Part shown: positions 17,868-26,232 of the stretch, piece after piece
How the letters are laid out: each line of letters opens with the position of its first letter
Numbering within the stretch: the stretch's first letter is position 1
NCBI GenBank assembly: GCA_028554795.2
Contig: CM068838.1
Location: 124,999,928-125,063,927, forward strand
Source of the DNA: Sinohyriopsis cumingii
Lineage: Eukaryota; Mollusca; Bivalvia; Unionida; Unionidae
Length of the DNA stretch: 64,000 bases
Direction: 5' to 3'
The notes under the pieces: generated by a model
What the model saw: only the letters and a program-made list of their open reading frames with translations
Database searches by the model: none
What the model was told of the DNA's origin: nothing
Position numbers and translations under genes: made by a program

Positions 17868-18428
17868 ATGGATACCTGGGAACTTTATTACCTTTTGAAC
17901 CACAGTTCGTATACGGCTTCTTGGAATCCCGTCGTCTGTGCTAAAGATGAACTCCCTCATCGCAAACCTAAAGACCATCAAGCTTACGTGATCAACACGG
18001 ACGACAGTCATCTCCCAGGAACCCACTGGGTAGCCGTTTACTTTCCTCAAGAAGGATGTGTGGAATATTTCGATTCGTACGGATTGCCCCCTTTGGAAGA
18101 CGATATCATCGACTTTATGAGAAGAAATGCTCAGACCACCCAATTCAATAATGTGAAATTGCAAGGCACAGATTCCTTGGTGTGTGGACAGTACTGTGTG
18201 TATTTTCTGCATCATCGCAGCCTGGGCTATTCCTTAGAACATTTAGTGACTCATTTCGATCCTCGTTCTTCTGCTAGAAACGATGTGAAAGTAGATAGAT
18301 GGTTTTGTGACCATTATGCTTATCTTTTGTCTCAAGCTAGGAAACGTAGTGTCCATCAATGGCCTAATGATTTCCAACAGTGGAAATCACAATTTCATTC
18401 ACAACGTTGTCAGCCCTGTTCAAAGTAG
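17868..18428 (+). CDS. pro: Adenain-type cysteine protease
   Basis: 186 residues from the ATG at 17868. The catalytic set of the adenovirus protease family is visible: H53 (GTHWVAVYF), D69 (EYFDSYG), Q99 (LQGTDS) and C106 (VCGQYC). It matures virion proteins during assembly. It closes the core block; AATAAA follows at 18535. Confidence 0.95.
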   Translation: MDTWELYYLLNHSSYTASWNPVVCAKDELPHRKPKDHQAYVINTDDSHLPGTHWVAVYFPQEGCVEYFDSYGLPPLEDDIIDFMRRNAQTTQFNNVKLQGTDSLVCGQYCVYFLHHRSLGYSLEHLVTHFDPRSSARNDVKVDRWFCDHYAYLLSQARKRSVHQWPNDFQQWKSQFHSQRCQPCSK

Positions 18429-18655
18429 TTAGTAATTGAAGAAAAAAAATGTTTGTCATTTGAAAAAAATTGTTTGATGTTATCATGTTGGATTATTGTT
18501 AAAAATGTTGTTGTTTAGTGTTAAGTGATTTTTGAATAAAAATGTTGTGTTTAGAAAAAAATGCCTTTGTCTTTTGTTTAGCTATAAGAATGTTGGATTG
18601 ATGCTCTTTCATTTCTTACTATCCCTCTCATGAACGTTGCGGCTCGAAAACCGTG
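18429..18655. other. AT-rich 3' region of the virion block
   Basis: No gene. It carries AATAAA at 18535-18540, about 107 nt after the protease stop, a fit polyadenylation signal for the plus-strand virion genes. Confidence 0.6.
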
Positions 18656-18656
18656 T

Positions 18657-18685
18657 GGGGATGTTTTCCTTCACGTCCGCGCTTT
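18657..18685 (+). promoter_or_regulatory. Right-end composite promoter element, copy 1
   Basis: GGGGATGTTTTCCTTCACGT followed by CCGCGCTTT, 63 nt before the ATG at 18748. The same element stands before the next two genes (19524, 20214, 20283). Confidence 0.75.
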
Positions 18686-18747
18686 AACTTTAAGAACCGG
18701 GTTGTTCCCAGTCTAGCCATCCATTGTCGACTCATCCTCCTAAGAAG

Positions 18748-19104
18748 ATGTGCTCCAAACTAGCTAAGCTCAACGAAGCCTACGTGAATCTGCATAGGGT
18801 CAGACACAGTCTGATACCGAAACCAGAAGAAATAGAGAATGTGAGAATGTTAAAAATCACTGAAGACCTGATAGAAGAGCTCTTCAGAGAAGAAATGAAC
18901 AAGGAGAAAGAAGAATGGACAGAGAAGTACAGACTTCAGAGACAGCAGCAACAGCAGCAACAACAGCAGCAGCAGCAACCTGAAGCTGACAGAGGCTTTG
19001 TCGATTGTCGTATCGACACCAAAGAATTCTTCTTCTCTTTCCGAAGAAGCAGACCTATCGCCAGAAAGTCTATCCTCAGAGGACATCGCATTCTTAGAAA
19101 CTAA
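18748..19104 (+). CDS. Right-end accessory protein 1, polyGln coiled coil
   Basis: 118 residues from the ATG at 18748. The helical N-terminal part (LAKLNEAYVNLHRVRHSLI) resembles the first 25 residues of the next gene's product (LEKLLELHVHLEYARRIL). A Glu/Lys-rich helix and a run of about 12 Gln follow, then a basic tail. It is unrecognised. It is the first of three right-end genes with the same plan: shared promoter element, helical head, charged coil, then histone-type stem-loop. Confidence 0.7.
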   Translation: MCSKLAKLNEAYVNLHRVRHSLIPKPEEIENVRMLKITEDLIEELFREEMNKEKEEWTEKYRLQRQQQQQQQQQQQQPEADRGFVDCRIDTKEFFFSFRRSRPIARKSILRGHRILRN

Positions 19105-19134
19105 AAAAGAATGCCATAGCAAAACAAAAAAAAC

Positions 19135-19150
19135 AGCCCTTTTCAGGGCT
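19135..19150 (+). terminator. Histone-type 3' stem-loop after right-end gene 1
   Basis: AGCCCTTTTCAGGGCT, 30 nt past the stop, with an A-rich 5' flank (AAAAAAAC) and an exact ACCCA 3' flank, then CTCTAGAAAAGAAATAACG as downstream element. An AATAAA about 70 nt further (19219) could serve as back-up. Confidence 0.9.
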
Positions 19151-19523
19151 ACCCAAAACTCTAGAAAAGAAATAACGATCGATTTGCCAGTGTGTGTGTG
19201 TAGGTAGAGTAGTGTGAAAATAAACACTAACTCTTTCTTAAAAAAATGTGAGGGTATGTGTTTGTGTTTGTGTTTGTAAGTGATAAAGTAGGTTGGTGTG
19301 GATAGTAGATTAAAATGATGTTTGGTTTTTTTTGGGCTGTTTGAGGTGTAGATTTGGGGTTAGATTGGATTGCTTTGCATATGTAAATAGTCTATTGAAG
19401 TGATTCATAAAAAATTTTATAATAGTGATGGGTAGCATAAAAAGTGAGTGAGTGTTTCTTTTAGGTCCGCGCGTTGTTGTTTTTTGGTCATGATCTAGGT
19501 AAGATGAATTTTATGTTTTTAGG
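19151..19523. repeat. Spacer shared between right-end cassettes, copy 1
   Basis: T/G-rich spacer without a gene. Its first 110 bp (from about 19170) closely match 20012-20100, and GGTCATGATCTAGGTAAGAT at 19486-19505 recurs at 20247-20266. The gene, stem-loop and spacer were thus duplicated together. Confidence 0.7.
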
Positions 19524-19562
19524 GGGGATGTTTTACTTCACGTACGCGCTTTCAGTATAAAT
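19524..19562 (+). promoter_or_regulatory. Right-end composite promoter element, copy 2, with TATA box
   Basis: GGGGATGTTTTACTTCACGT then ACGCGCTTT and TATAAAT at 19556-19562, 53 nt before the ATG at 19615. Confidence 0.78.
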
Positions 19563-19614
19563 TGAAACTCGTTCGGCAGTCCAGCTACCCTTGTTGATTG
19601 ATCAACACCAAAAA

Positions 19615-19938
19615 ATGAACACGAGACTGGAGAAACTGTTGGAACTTCATGTGCATCTGGAATATGCCAGGCGCATATTAAATGAACTGGCCGCTGAAGC
19701 CATTGTCGAGGAGGGAATGATAAGAGAGGAGGAAAGAAGAAAAAAAGAAGAGGAGGAGAGAAGATATAAAGAAGAGGAGGAGGAAAAGGAGAGAAGAAAA
19801 AATTTCAGAATCCCAGAGAGTGAAAATTGGGATTCTGAAGCGACATATCCTGCCTCTGCTCTCTCCCCCCAAAAGGTAAAAAGTAACTGGGGGATAAGAT
19901 GTGTATGTGGCGCCAGGCCTGGAAGGTGCCACCATTAA
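19615..19938 (+). CDS. Right-end accessory protein 2, Glu/Arg coiled coil
   Basis: 107 residues from the ATG at 19615. The helical head (LEKLLELHVHLEYARRILNEL) is followed by about 40 residues of E/R/K repeats that would form a single charged helix, and a Cys-containing end. Unrecognised. It shares promoter, plan and 3' stem-loop with the flanking genes, so the three are likely paralogues that have diverged in the low-complexity parts. Confidence 0.68.
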   Translation: MNTRLEKLLELHVHLEYARRILNELAAEAIVEEGMIREEERRKKEEEERRYKEEEEEKERRKNFRIPESENWDSEATYPASALSPQKVKSNWGIRCVCGARPGRCHH

Positions 19939-19967
19939 CCAGGTGTCCATGAAGTTCCAAACAAAAC

Positions 19968-19983
19968 AGCCCTTTTCAGGGCT
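19968..19983 (+). terminator. Histone-type 3' stem-loop after right-end gene 2
   Basis: AGCCCTTTTCAGGGCT, 29 nt past the stop, flanked by AAAAC and ACCCA, then CTCTAGAAAAGAAATAACG. The stem-loop and downstream block equal those at 19135. Confidence 0.9.
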
Positions 19984-20213
19984 ACCCAAGACTCTAGAAA
20001 AGAAATAACGATCCATTTGCCAATGTGTAGGTAGAGTAGTGTGAATATAAACACTAACTCTTTTTTTAATTGTGTGAGGGTATGTGTTGGTGTGTTAGTG
20101 TTTATAAGAGCTGAGGTATGTTTGTGTGAATAGTAGATTATGGGTTTCTTTATTGTTTCTTAGCGTATGTGAAGAGTATAGTTAGGGTTTTATTATATGA
20201 AATGAAAAAAGTA

Positions 20214-20320
20214 GGGGATGTTTTCCTTCACGTACGCGCGTTGTTGGGTCATGATCTAGGTAAGATCCATTTTATGTTTTAGGGGGATGTTTTCCTTCAC
20301 GTCCGCGCTTTTCGTATAAG
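20214..20320 (+). promoter_or_regulatory. Right-end composite promoter element, two copies, with TATA-like box
   Basis: GGGGATGTTTTCCTTCACGT occurs at 20214 and again at 20283, each followed by a CGCG core. A TATAAG box at 20315-20320 follows the second, 50 nt before the ATG at 20370. In both cassettes the pair of CGCG cores flanks GGTCATGATCTAGGTAAGAT. Confidence 0.78.
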
Positions 20321-20369
20321 AATCCACAGTATTAGTTGTTCAAACCATTCTGCAAAGAATAAAAAGAAG

Positions 20370-20750
20370 ATGGCGTCAAACCAAATGGACAAAATACAAA
20401 CCTTGCAAGACGTTTTAGACAACTTAGGAATAATGGAACAGATGCTAATAAGACTGGTTGAAGACCATTATTCCTATAGTCCCCATCGTGTAAAGATGGA
20501 AATTAACAATTTAAGAAAAGCAAAGGACAAGATTAGTGGTGTCATGAAGGAAATAAAGGAGGAGAAGGAGGATGAAGAGGAAAAGATAAGAATAAGAACA
20601 TGGAACGAAAAAATTGAAAAAGAAGAGGAAAATGAGAAGAGGAAGAAAGAAGAAGAGGAGGAAGAGAAGAAAGAAGAGGAGGAGAAAAAAAAGAAGAGAA
20701 AGAGTGTTGGAGATAAAATAAGAAGTTGGTGGAGGAAAAGAAGAAATTAG
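20370..20750 (+). CDS. Right-end accessory protein 3, outward-reading, charged coil
   Basis: 126 residues. The helical head (LQDVLDNLGIMEQMLIRLV) is followed by about 60 residues of nearly pure Glu/Lys and a basic end (WWRKRRN). Unrecognised, third of the right-end set. The gene reads out toward the right terminus and stops 13 nt before the stem-loop that lies inside the terminal repeat, mirroring gene 1134-1364 at the left. Confidence 0.7.
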   Translation: MASNQMDKIQTLQDVLDNLGIMEQMLIRLVEDHYSYSPHRVKMEINNLRKAKDKISGVMKEIKEEKEDEEEKIRIRTWNEKIEKEEENEKRKKEEEEEEKKEEEEKKKKRKSVGDKIRSWWRKRRN

Positions 20751-20758
20751 AAGAAAAC

Positions 20759-21127
20759 CCAAAGGCCCTTTTCAGGGCCCCCATATATCTCGAAAAGAGA
20801 TAGCCTTTGAATTGCCTACCCCTTTTTAAAAAATTTTTTTTAAAATTTAAAAAAAATCCCATGTTAAATTCCCCTTGTACGTAGAGTGACCCACGATTTA
20901 TTGCCATGTTAAATTCCCCTTGTACGTAGATTGTCCCACGATTTATTCCCATGTTAAATTCCCCTTGTACGTAGATTGTCCCACGATTTATTCCCATGTT
21001 AAATTCCCCTTGTACGTAGATTGACCCACGATTTTTTGCCATGTTAAATTTCCATTGTACGTAGAGTGTCCCAGGGGTCCCTGTAATGCTAATTCCCATT
21101 GTACGTAGGGTGCCCCACTTCACTACT
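20759..21127 (-). repeat. Right terminal inverted repeat (369 bp)
   Basis: Inverted copy of 748-1116, including the 45-bp array and the inner-edge stem-loop, ending CACTACT. The plus-strand copy of the array begins after the AT-rich palindrome near 20823-20860. Confidence 0.97.
20764..20779 (+). terminator. Histone-type 3' stem-loop in right terminal repeat
   Basis: GGCCCTTTTCAGGGCC, then CTCGAAAAGAGAT as a putative downstream element. It serves the outward gene 20370-20750. Confidence 0.87.
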
Positions 21128-21133
21128 TTTCTT
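21128..21133. repeat. Target-site duplication, right copy
   Basis: TTTCTT, identical to 742-747. Confidence 0.95.
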
Positions 21134-21198
21134 GTTGTGTATTTTGTTTATATAATTAAATCTTAGGTAGAATAAGAAAATGAGCATATAATAAAAAA

Positions 21199-21323
21199 AG
21201 GTTACTGCATTTGTATGGGAAAATATGAACGAGTTTTGTCGGATGGATATACTGCACTCCCAAGGTCGTGCAGTATTCCATCCCAAAACTCGTTCATATT
21301 TTCCCATACAAATGCAGTAACCT
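21199..21323. repeat. Foldback repeat (MITE-like)
   Basis: An inverted repeat with arms of about 55 bp (21199-21256 against 21266-21323), near-identical except for short insertions; the arms begin AGGTTACTGCATTTGTATGG. The loop is under 15 bp. No coding content. Confidence 0.85.
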
Positions 21324-21513
21324 ATAAATATAATATATTATTGTGGGCTAGGTCGAACGTTCGAGTAATCGTTTTCCCTGTGAATAGACACCCCTCGAAA
21401 TAATATTGATCTAATTTCTGAAGGCAAAAAATGTAATGCTCACCGTTTTATAAGAAGCGTCAAGTTTTGCTCGACGACCTACCTACCTACCTACCTACCC
21501 TACCTGCATGCAC

Positions 21514-21697
21514 AGGGTTCGTTATAAAGAAAATTTAGATTATCCGACCTTGAATCAAGGGATGAGGGTTCTAACCTGTAACAATACTCTAAATTTTTTT
21601 TGTAACGAACCCTAGTCCTACATGTAAGACTTAGCACATGTTGATTTTGTTGACGCCCACAATATAAATATCAGCGTCAGGTCTTACGGGTAGGACT
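21514..21697. repeat. Two adjacent foldback repeats
   Basis: AGGGTTCGTTA near 21517 pairs with TAACGAACCCT near 21603. Directly after it, AGTCCTACATGTAAGAC (21614-21630) pairs with GTCTTACGGGTAGGACT (21681-21697). Confidence 0.75.
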
Positions 21698-21982
21698 AGA
21701 ACGAACCTCTGTGCCTACCTGGCTCTTTGCCAATGGTATGAATAGATTTCCTCAAAAGGAAGTGAAAATCAAATAACCACGCAGTTGAAAATCGTAACAG
21801 CAGTTAATTCACTTTTGAAGGACAATAAGGATTTTGCCACGTTTTCGTGCTATTAACCAACACTATCTTTTGGAACTAGAGCTTTTAGGGATTCAGCCTA
21901 TTTTCAGACATGGTCGCAGAAGTTGAACCAGGTATGACGCCAACTTGATAGGCCTAGTCCAAGTTTCCTCAGACTTTGGCCA

Positions 21983-22220
21983 CCCCGTTTTAGGTATTCG
22001 GACACACATCCAAACATAAATATTCAGATATTTAAAACGGGGTTGCAAGGATCAGAGAAAACATATACAACATATTAAATAAATTCTTCTCGACACAAAA
22101 TTTAGATGATTCGAGAGCGTGCACGGGGTCTCGTATCGTTGCTAATAATTTACCTATCAGTAATATATGTACAGTACTAAAATGACTAATAGGTAAATTG
22201 TAGCAACGATAGAAGCCCCT
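21983..22220. repeat. Further foldback repeats
   Basis: CCCCGTTTTA (21983) pairs with TAAAACGGGG (22033). A longer pair at about 22127-22157 and 22189-22219 contains TATCGTTGCTA and AATTTACCTAT with their complements. Confidence 0.7.
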
Positions 22221-23343
22221 GTGACATTGTGGAATTGTGTGGCAGATTAATTTTGTTCACCAGATTGAATCTGTAATGTTAGGTAACATTTTACTTGGTC
22301 GAACGAATATTCAGAAATATTATACTGTGCTTGGCCAAAATTAATTTTCACATTTATTGTCTCCCCGGTTGGTTTGAAATTGCAGAAAAATGCAGAAACT
22401 GAAAATTTTTATCTCTTATTTAAATGAACAATACAGATAAATTTGTTTAGTATCATGTGCATAAAAAAGTTTTATACAAGGGTCTGTAATATTGAATTAA
22501 AATTTAATGTGGTGGAGGACTTGTGCTTGAAGTGCATATTTGAATAATTTACAGTAAAAATCTCAATCTGTAATAAGTAATAACTAGTATTTATTTTATT
22601 TCTTGAACATCATTAACCACTTGACAGTAAATGACAAGGTCAACTGAACTTTATTTATTGATACAGTAATAATTCTGAGACATTGTGACAATACTTGCAG
22701 TAGAACATTAAATAATATCAGTTTTCGAACAAAGTTACTAATAAGGCTACAATGTTTACCTTAATTTCCAGGTGTGTAAATGGTTTACAATAAACAATAA
22801 CTGAAAGTATGCCATTTAAGCAAAACAACATTTCCACCAATCTACCACTTGCATGTAGACTTATTCAACAGTTAACATCATTTACGATGTGAATGCTTCA
22901 CTTGTGATTGTCCTTTGCTTAAGGTCTTTTACCCCTGATTATGACAGGATTTGGTTTATAAGATATGCCTTTGTTGAATATATGTGACAATTTCAGTTAA
23001 ACTTCTCTACGATCATGTTGATATTGTTTTCTACTGTTACATATATGTTTATAAGATCTATGGGCAGGCAGAGGGGGATGCTTTTGTAGGATTGATGATT
23101 AAGAATTTATGCAGTAGCTAATACAAACTTGAAACACTATTTCTTCAAATGATATTTGTTTCCCTCAAAAAAAGTTTTACTTCATGTACTTTTATTGGTT
23201 AATAATGTAGCTTATTGGAAATTTTGTCAGCATTATCAGTAAATCAGATTGATATGTAATGTATGCTACGACCCACTCATCGTTAACAAAGGAATTATTT
23301 TAAAAAATCCTACAAAACATTCCTGGTAAGCAAAGATTTGGAT

Positions 23344-23346
<3 letters not shown>
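22221..23346. other. Intergenic AT-rich sequence, nothing recognised
   Basis: No reading frame, exon-like segment or known repeat seen. Confidence 0.6.

Positions 23347-23407
<61 letters not shown>
23347..23407. repeat. TA microsatellite
   Basis: About 60 bp of alternating T and A. Confidence 0.95.
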
Positions 23408-23411
<4 letters not shown>

Positions 23412-23976
23412 TGGGCATTTTCAAATTTTGTGAACATTTACAGTCAATAAACTAGACTAATCGACTACATGTGTAAACATTGCAGTCAGGTCTTCTAGGT
23501 CTTGTTTTGATTTTCAGTCTAAAAGGGATGTAACTTTTCTAGGTTTCAGGCTTTATCCTTGACAAAAAAGTACATTGTAATAATTTGCTGTGTGTAAATA
23601 CAATGGGAATTCAAGGATGTTGAAGTGTATTTATACGACAAAGACTGAGCTTTATTAACAAAAGACAGTGAATACAAAGCACGTTACATACATTCAGAGA
23701 TGGCACTTTAATTAAATTACCCTTATTTGCAAGGAGATTACTAAATGACATATAACAATATATAACCCATCCAACTCTATTCTTCAGAAGTTCATGATTG
23801 AACCCAAAATCTCACCATTTCTCCTTAATGTATAGGTGTGGTACTAAATGTGCCGTGGTAACTGGCATTAAAAAACTTTTCAGGGTTAAAATTAAAGGTG
23901 AAATTTGCTACATACTTTTTAGCTCCATAGCAAAATGGCACACTAAGTACCTGTAGCACAAGTTCTTGCCTTATAT

Positions 23977-24168
23977 CAGAGGCGTAGCTATGATATTTTA
24001 CGCCCGGGGACGAACTATAAAATTGGTGCCCCAGCCTCCTCCCCGTTTAATCACATTTTTGAATATTACCCTTGTTTACTTATTATAATGTAACGTTGTA
24101 AGCCTCATTTTGGTGCCCCTGTACCTTGGCGCCTGGGGACATATGTACCCCCCCCAGCTACGCCTCTG
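23977..24168. mobile_element. hAT-type MITE (192 bp)
   Basis: Termini CAGAGGCGTAGCT and AGCTACGCCTCTG are perfect inverted repeats of the hAT type. Flanking 8-mers CCTTATAT (23969-23976) and CTTTATAT (24169-24176) match at seven of eight bases, the target duplication length of hAT elements. There is no transposase inside, so it is non-autonomous. Confidence 0.9.
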
Positions 24169-24239
24169 CTTTATATGAGTTACCATAATGATGTTAATCC
24201 TTGGGACACCCTTGATTATTTTCAAAAGTTTTGGCTTTG

Positions 24240-24382
24240 TGGTTTATGATACAGCAACACAGGTAGGCTTTTCCACACCACAGTAGGTGACCAGGGTTGG
24301 TTCAGTAGTAGGATTCAATCCCATTACCCATTCATTAGTGAGTCTGGCAGGCTAACCACTGAGACACTGTGGCTCCCATTTG
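24240..24382 (-). mobile_element. tRNA-derived SINE fragment
   Basis: On the minus strand there is an A-box-like TCTCAGTGGTTAGC and, 40 bp on, a B-box-like GATTGAATCCT, the spacing of a tRNA promoter. It differs from the abundant SINE of the host-gene introns. Confidence 0.6.
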
Positions 24383-26046
24383 CAAAAGTAATTTTTATGA
24401 TCTGTAATGGTTGGGACTTTTTCATGTACTAAAAGTCATGGGACGTGTTAGACAGTTTTTTCTACTGATCTATCATAATACCTTTTTATATAAAAAATAG
24501 ATTTTGTGGTTGTGAAAGTTCTATCTTTATGAATTGTTAGATGGAAGGAAATGTTATAAATTAATATAATTTGTTTTGAAAATCAATAAATATTTTAAAT
24601 TTTCCTCTAATTTCTTGGGTATAAAAATGTGTTTCTGGTTGGCTGACCAACCCTATTATGTGTTGTTGACCCTTGCACTTTTCCCCCCAGGATTAAAAAA
24701 ATAAATAAATACAAAAATTTTAACAAACCTTCCCAAAATTGATTTGTGCATATAATAGATCTTCTTTACTCCAGTATATAAAACACTTGGTACATTATAT
24801 ATCATAATCATTATAATATATTTAAATTTTTGGAGGAAAAAAACCCTGCCTACCTACCTACCCTAATTTTAAAACCAGTGCAATATGAAAAACACATTTG
24901 TTTGGGTTGGCCTTATGATTTCTAATAAATCCATATACATGTATATATAATTTGATCCGAAGATAAGAATTGAGCATTAGCAGGCTGTTTTACCCATATT
25001 GATGGTAACTTTTCCTTTTTGTGCTCTAATTTACTATTGTCAATTTAAGCATTATTGTATTAATATTGTTAAAGGCACCATTGATTACATTTTTTACTTG
25101 AAAATAAAAATATCTAACTCGTTAATATGTGGTACCATTATTAAACCAATGTGCACTGAATGAAGTACATCCCATGGTTTCGAATCATAACCACCATTGC
25201 ACTAAACTTCAACATCTCTAAAATATGATAATGACCTTTCAGAAATATTGCATTGAAAATAATTGTAATACCTTAAAAACTCAGGCAGTTTGCTTTGATG
25301 CAAGCAACCTAAAATAGTATGTTTACTCAGCTAAGGTAATCACGCTAATAGTAGGGAGTAAAAAGCAATTATATATTAAAGAACTACACCAGTGATGGCT
25401 TCAAATTCATTACAAGATAAAGAAATTGGATGAAAGGATGAAATTAAAGAAAAAAGTGTAAAAGTTGATGAAGTGTGTGTATTGTTTATGCATGTACGAG
25501 AGAGAGAATTTAGTACTGCTTAGTTATGTTCAGCATCTTGTCCTTCTGAAGCCACTTTTGAATTGAAAATTTTTAATTTTTGATTGGTGTAGGTTATTAT
25601 AGTAGAGCAAATTGGTACCAGCATGACTGCTTGTCAAAATTCCCTTTTTACCCAAGCCCTTTTCGGAGTTAAATAATTAACTGGCCTGGGCTGCTTCCAG
25701 AAAATTAAAGAGAAATCCATAGGTTAGAAAAAATAGAAGACCAAAAATTTAATCAGCTTTGCAAAAATCAAAAGTAATATGAATTTAATGTCAGGAAAAT
25801 TATGCATTTTTGTTAAGCCAAAACATAAAACTTAAATGGATTGATGAGGATATTAGTCTGTTATATTCAGAATTTTAATATATAACATTTCTTTAATGAA
25901 TGTATTACAGTTATATGATGGTTATGTTTCAAATATAATTATGACCTTTTCAATAAGTTAGTTGCTTCCCTTAGATAGATGGTGCTATTATCAATTAAGC
26001 AATTTCCGGGGGCTACCTCTATTGACTTTGGTTATATACTGTTACA
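24383..26046. other. Intergenic AT-rich sequence
   Basis: No gene seen. A short TACC repeat lies near 24850. Confidence 0.55.
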
Positions 26047-26232
26047 ATGAACTATTTAAACAATGATGCTTTGGAAAGGTGTAAAATCCTGGAACTTAAA
26101 TGTTACCTAAGACAACATGGGCTGAATGTTAGTGGGAAAAAGGAAGAACTTTTGAAACGATCGAAGGGGATTACAGTGTTGGGCATACAAAATGTGAAGT
26201 TTGTTTCGTCGAATGATCCAAAAATGCTATAA
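26047..26232 (+). CDS. Lone SAP-domain reading frame
   Basis: 61 residues, of which about 10-40 (LELKCYLRQHGLNVSGKKEELLKR) match the SAP helix-extension-helix DNA-binding motif, including its Leu spacing and the G-K-K-E-E-L-L signature. It ends at a stop soon after. A stand-alone SAP protein is unusual. It may be a first exon of an unseen gene or the N-terminal piece of a transposon-derived gene (SAP heads occur in several). No splice donor is obvious before the stop. Confidence 0.5.
   Translation: MNYLNNDALERCKILELKCYLRQHGLNVSGKKEELLKRSKGITVLGIQNVKFVSSNDPKML

Larger units (their letters stand above)
748..21127 (+). mobile_element. Polinton (Maverick / adintovirus-like) element, nearly whole
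   Basis: A 20,380-bp element with 369-bp terminal inverted repeats starting AGTAGTGAAG, and a 6-bp target duplication. It holds the Polinton hallmark set: protein-primed DNA polymerase, retroviral-type integrase, FtsK/HerA-type packaging ATPase, adenain-type protease, and major and minor capsid proteins. Twenty or so genes are packed with little spacing, nearly all on the plus strand. The two terminal repeats differ at about one position, which implies recent insertion. It looks close to whole, with about three breaks (polymerase, minor capsid, zinc-knuckle gene); some of these could be assembly errors in this young copy. Confidence 0.97.

Noticed and set aside
20542-21123. Minus-strand frame of 193 codons across the right terminal repeat
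   Set aside because: It translates the 45-bp array and the antisense of a Glu/Lys-rich gene; the equivalent frame at the left end (701-1126) stays open only because the array unit is a multiple of three.
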